Positions 60,493-64,000 of a stretch of DNA of 64,000 nucleotides are shown in pieces (the first letter of the stretch is position 1; each line of letters starts with the position of its first letter). Both the position numbers and the translations under genes were made by a program. This DNA comes from Casuarina equisetifolia (lineage: Eukaryota > Streptophyta > Magnoliopsida > Fagales > Casuarinaceae). The stretch covers positions 5,816,501 to 5,880,500 of the forward strand of contig CM052360.1 in NCBI GenBank assembly GCA_028551475.1, read 5' to 3'. Under the pieces are notes generated by a model. That model was not told the DNA's origin, searched no databases, and saw only the letters and a program-made list of their open reading frames with translations.

Positions 60493-61936
60493 TCAAACAT
60501 CATCGCTCCTGCTTTTACCGTCACTGTTGCCGACACCTGTAAACCCTGAAACACCACCATAACATTTAGCGTCGTTGTTGTCTGCTGCCTTGATTAGCGC
60601 GTGCTTTTTGGAGGAGCCCTTGCAAAGCTTGACTGGGTATTTAATTGCATTCAGCTCCAGCTTACGAAGAGCAGCTTCACCGAGATCAATACCACATATA
60701 TCAGAAAGCCTGACAAGATATAGCAGCACGTCCGAGAGTTCTTCACCCACGTGTTGCTTCTCTTCGTCTTTCCAATCTGGCAGTCCTCTGGGAACCTCTC
60801 CTTTCCACTGGAATATCTCCGACAGCTCTCCCACTTCTCCCACCTGAACCACACAAGCACAGAAAAGAGGACGATGTTATACATTTCTGAGCCATCGGGT
60901 TCTTGTTATTACATGATACAACTTTGCTACACCTATCATAATATGGCCTACAAACGCCACTTTCAACCAACTTTGGTTGATTCCTATGCACCTGACAAAG
61001 TAATTCCAACCATCAGCACTGATATGACCATAAAGAATCAAATCGTCTGCGCCATTGCAGTTTCTTCAACTAGAATGTGTTGGTTCCTTAAAAATTACCC
61101 ACAGTTCCTGAAAAGAAGCTGCATTTCTATAGATCATTCCAAGGTCATAACTTGCTACGGGTGTTGAAAAACTATCAATGATCGCATGATAAAATTTTCG
61201 TGTTTATGGGAGGGTCATGATGTCCGAAGTACTCAAAAAGTCAAATCCACACACGGGTATAAATGCCGGAACACAATATCAAATTAGTATTCCTACTCGG
61301 AGAGGGATCTTTTGCCCATACTGGAGCAGAGTTTTGCTGCCACCATTTACTCGGGAAGTTGAATATCAGAACTCCATATGTTTAAAGAAAACTGCCACCA
61401 TCAATAAAGAAGGTTACCCGGAACTCCTAATGGGTTTTATTGGAACAACGCCACGGGACATGTGGAATCCGCATTTAAGTAAGAGAGAGAGAAGGAGAAA
61501 GAGAGAGAGAGAGAGAGAGAGAAGAAGAAGATGGTTGATACTAGGTGTTGATCGCTACCAGTTTTTTTCTTTTTCATTTGGGCCAGCTCTTTCCTTTCTG
61601 AATTTCTACGAAAAAGTTCGGTCTCTTTGGCCAGTTTTATTTCTTAGTTTATTTACATATGAAAGAGCAAGGTGTTGAAGCTTCAAAACATGTATTCCTA
61701 GCCAAAATAGCATAAAGGATACGAGAAGCAAACCGTCCAAGAAGATAGGCAAAAAGATTGAGAGCTAAGAAGGTGGAAGACGGTGAGATTTCAAGGGAAA
61801 AAAAGAAAAAGGAAAATATTACCAGAGCCAGAAGGAGATTTCTGGGGCTATGAAACTGATCCCAGTCCCTCTCCTTGGAAAACTCCGACATTCTCGTCCT
61901 CAGCTCTTCAAGCGTAACTCCTTCCCTCTCCGTCAT
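60493..61936 (-). CDS. DCTPP1: dCTP pyrophosphatase 1 (MazG-like, all-alpha NTP pyrophosphohydrolase)
   Basis: Two minus-strand exons join in phase to 154 residues: 61823-61936 (MTEREGVTLEELRTRMSEFS ... RNLLLAL) and 60493-60843. The MazG/DCTPP core is complete. A helix has KERDWDQFHSPRNLLLAL, then VGEVGELSEIFQW with the E-x-x-E metal ligands, then EEKQHVGEELSDVLLYLVRL with the E-x-x-D pair, then GIDLGEAALRKLELNAIKYP. Human DCTPP1 and its plant relatives hydrolyse dCTP and modified dCTPs such as 5-methyl-dCTP to the monophosphate and pyrophosphate, which cleans the nucleotide pool; this copy is assigned by motif. The tail after KYP is variable (KGSSKKHALIKAADNNDAKC). The 979 bp intron holds an (AG)n-rich tract at about 61480-61520. 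No organelle signal is evident. Confidence 0.94.
60844..61822 (-). other. Intron of the dCTP pyrophosphatase gene
   Basis: GT-AG intron of 979 bp with an imperfect (AG)n tract near 61480-61520. On the transcript this tract reads as pyrimidines. No other feature was seen. Confidence 0.8.
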
Positions 61937-63726
61937 TCTGGACCTCCTTCGTTTCCCTCTCACTACGCCGCGCGATGTAAAGGCTGTCAAACTCGGCGGA
62001 TAAGAACCGGGGCCGTTCCGCAATTACGTACGCGCACAGAGAACCGGTCCCTGCCCTTTTTTTTCTCTGGGAATAACAAATATTTCATATATAGGGGGGA
62101 TCGCCTACTCCTCCGTAGGTCTCTTTCGACGTGGATCATCGGATTTAAAAACTTTATCGGATCCCCGCCCATGATTCTTTTGGACTTTTGCGCCTACGAA
62201 TCGTGTGTGGTTTGCGGGGCAAGGTACAACCTCGGCGAACACGGACCGTCTGATGTACTTTTATAAAGAAAACTCGAGCGCCTTGGCAGGTGGCACTGAC
62301 CCCAGCTGAGACGGGCCATTTCTGAGCATTATGTAGTTAATCCCCCCTCATGATTATAGATGTATCTATCGGAAACAAATATTCTTCCTCGTGAAGCAAC
62401 CGTTTAAATTTTTTATTTCTTCCCACAATTTATCTTATTTTTCCTATTTATAACAAAAAATCCCACTACAAAAGATGGCAATTCTAAGCGTCACTAAGTA
62501 TACTTTACCTCGAAAATTCTTTTATGTTACTCTTGATATGGTCTAGAACGTGCCGTGCTTGTGAAAGAGGACAAAAGTTTTAATGTTTTATGAAATGGAG
62601 GATTTGATGTGAAAGAATGTAACTCATAGAGGCAACCAATGACCTTTTCCTAACATTATTGTTGTTCATCAACACGTGATGTCAGAATCTTGAAGGTAGA
62701 ATAATTGGTCATACGACTACCATTTCTCTTTGTGGATACTATTTGTCTATGGTATCGGTACGAACGGTGCGTCCTAATAACGACACAATTTTTGGACAGC
62801 TTAATCCTTTCTTTGGGTCGTTAGTTTAAAATAGAAAAGCAGATTCTAGATTTCTTCAAATCTAATTTACTTTTTTTTATTTCATCGACAAGCTAAGCAC
62901 TTACCGACATTAGTTGCTACTATTTAACTGTTGTTGACTTTAGACTACTCGTCAGGCTAAAAGTAGTAGTAACTTTAAGGCCAGAAAACTGTTAATAGAT
63001 GAGTACACGGAGAGGAGGGGATTACCAATGGCAGACGAGTAAGGTAAAAAGCTACTCATTATGTTAATGCTAATGAATAATTAAACCGTCTCAATTATCT
63101 ATAATTTTAATAATACAAACAGCAATTAAAGAGCTGCTCGTGCCAGCTATTATTTTCTCTTTGTTATTATAGAGTCCACGAGTTTTCCCAATTTGAAAAA
63201 TATTCCCTGCATGCGTGACAAACGGAGTTGCATGGTTTAATTGTTTCGGACAATACCTTTAGCTGGCAAGCGGGTTGTGTTCCTTTCCAATGATTTCGTG
63301 AAGTGAAAGAAATATCAGCCGATTGGTCAACATGATGTAATGTCTCGGCCAGGCCTTCTTTTTCTTGTTTTCTTTTATAATTTGATGTACATTTTGTCTG
63401 TCGTAAAGGTAATAAACACTGACATATGAACATCTCGAATATTTTTGTCGAAAAGACCAAAATGATATGAATATTACAATTTGTGGCTCGAGATAGGCCT
63501 CTTCCTCTGCCCAATGTGCCCTCTCGCGCGTGCATATAGTCGCACGTCCGTCCATTCTCGCTTAACCTCAAACTCCAACCCCTTTGTTATTAATAGATAT
63601 ATTTAGAGAGAGAAGAGTAGGGAGGGAGACAATTGATCGCTATGAGGTTTAACATTAGGGAAATTGTTTATACAATCGAAGTGCGGCAGCGAATATAAAT
63701 TCCTCCCAGAAATCAAGAGTAGAAGA
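61937..63726. other. 5' flank of the dCTP pyrophosphatase gene and spacer
   Basis: The first few hundred bases should hold leader and promoter of the leftward-read gene. The rest is AT-rich with no supported gene. The part near 63726 should hold the 3' UTR of the small gene that follows. Confidence 0.45.
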
Positions 63727-63972
63727 TTAAGGCCAAACTGATTCGACAGAGACCTTATACTCTTGCAGATTCTCCACGGCCATCTCTACGGAGCCGGAGC
63801 TATCCTTGACGGCCTCCTCTCTCAGCGGAATTTTGGTGGTGAAGCGCTTGGTAGCGGCGAGATAAGGGGCCGAAGCAGAAGAGGAAGAAGGGGAGGGAAG
63901 TCTTGACAGGATGGTAGGACTCGTAGCTTGCGGGCGAACAAGCTGGGACAGAAGTAGCAAAAGAGAAGCCAT
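63727..63972 (-). CDS. Small protein of 81 residues, probably organelle-targeted
   Basis: An intron-less minus-strand frame of 81 codons runs from ATG at 63972 to TAA. The N-terminus (MASLLLLLSQLVRPQATSPT) is hydrophobic with Arg and many Ser and no acidic residue for about 45 residues, as in a mitochondrial or plastid presequence, with a possible cleavage region near KRFTTK. The remainder (REEAVKDSSGSVEMAVENLQ and EYKVSVESVWP) is short, acidic and soluble. I do not recognise the family. The local base composition is clearly higher in GC than the flanks, which supports coding. An upstream exon outside the window cannot be excluded. Confidence 0.55.
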   Translation of the reverse strand: MASLLLLLSQLVRPQATSPTILSRLPSPSSSSASAPYLAATKRFTTKIPLREEAVKDSSGSVEMAVENLQEYKVSVESVWP

Positions 63973-64000
63973 GATCGATCGTTGCCTTCAGAGAAGCTGG

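Noticed and set aside
61217-61678. Plus-strand frame of 153 codons
   Set aside because: It lies in the dCTP pyrophosphatase intron and passes through an (AG)n tract that gives an Arg/Glu run. There is no family wording.

Overview
The window is nuclear DNA of a flowering plant, most likely a woody eudicot. The reasons are AT-rich spacers and introns, GT-AG introns that rebuild plant-specific proteins at family length, organelle-targeted plant proteins (phosphoglucan, water dikinase and a PORR RNA-binding protein), and plant-type repeats (Ty1/copia, Ty3/gypsy and LINE remnants, many dinucleotide microsatellites). I cannot name the species. Exon borders were placed by eye from splice sites, reading phase and remembered family wording.

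Layout. 0-8 kb: three minus-strand genes. These are a PORR-domain organelle RNA-binding protein cut by the window start (ATG at 733), a small membrane protein seen only as its 3' exons (871-1974), and a two-exon basic nuclear protein with an EMF1-like FSIR...WPF motif (6478-7954). 8-22 kb: a gene-poor accessory stretch. It holds two copies of a 245 bp dispersed repeat, a large inverted repeat (15.3-17.5 kb) whose arms each carry a decayed copy of one unrecognised two-exon gene around a (GA)n core, a broken pentatricopeptide gene (18.1-18.8 kb) and a gypsy gag fossil. 22.2-22.9 kb: an intron-less voltage-gated proton channel of the plant Hv1 type (minus). 23.6-24.2 kb: a copia fossil. 25.8-27.5 kb: an intron-less GT47 (MUR3/KATAMARI-type) glycosyltransferase. 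28.3-37.9 kb: phosphoglucan, water dikinase (PWD/GWD3), 19 exons, rebuilt to 1195 residues. 40.5-41.7 kb: Rho GDP-dissociation inhibitor, 5 exons, 250 residues. 44.1-45.1 kb: a 5'-truncated LINE with an open RNase H frame and a poly(A) tail. 45.7-55.2 kb: a MACPF-domain protein (minus, 7 exons, 609 residues). 56.9-57.4 kb: a three-copy degenerate tandem repeat. 60.5-61.9 kb: dCTP pyrophosphatase (MazG-like; minus, 2 exons, 154 residues). 63.7-64.0 kb: a small, probably organelle-targeted protein (minus).

The genes are unrelated housekeeping and signalling functions (starch breakdown in plastids, cell-wall xyloglucan synthesis, ROP GTPase control, cell-death/immunity membrane protein, nucleotide-pool cleaning, organelle RNA splicing, proton conduction). 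They do not form a cluster with a shared pathway. I found no tRNA, rRNA or CRISPR array and no evident new multi-gene system. The most unusual structures are the gene-bearing inverted repeat, a complementary (CT)n/(AG)n pair flanking exons 3-4 of the RhoGDI gene, a GC-AG intron directly after the catalytic-histidine exon of PWD, and a proton channel whose S4 has only two arginines.
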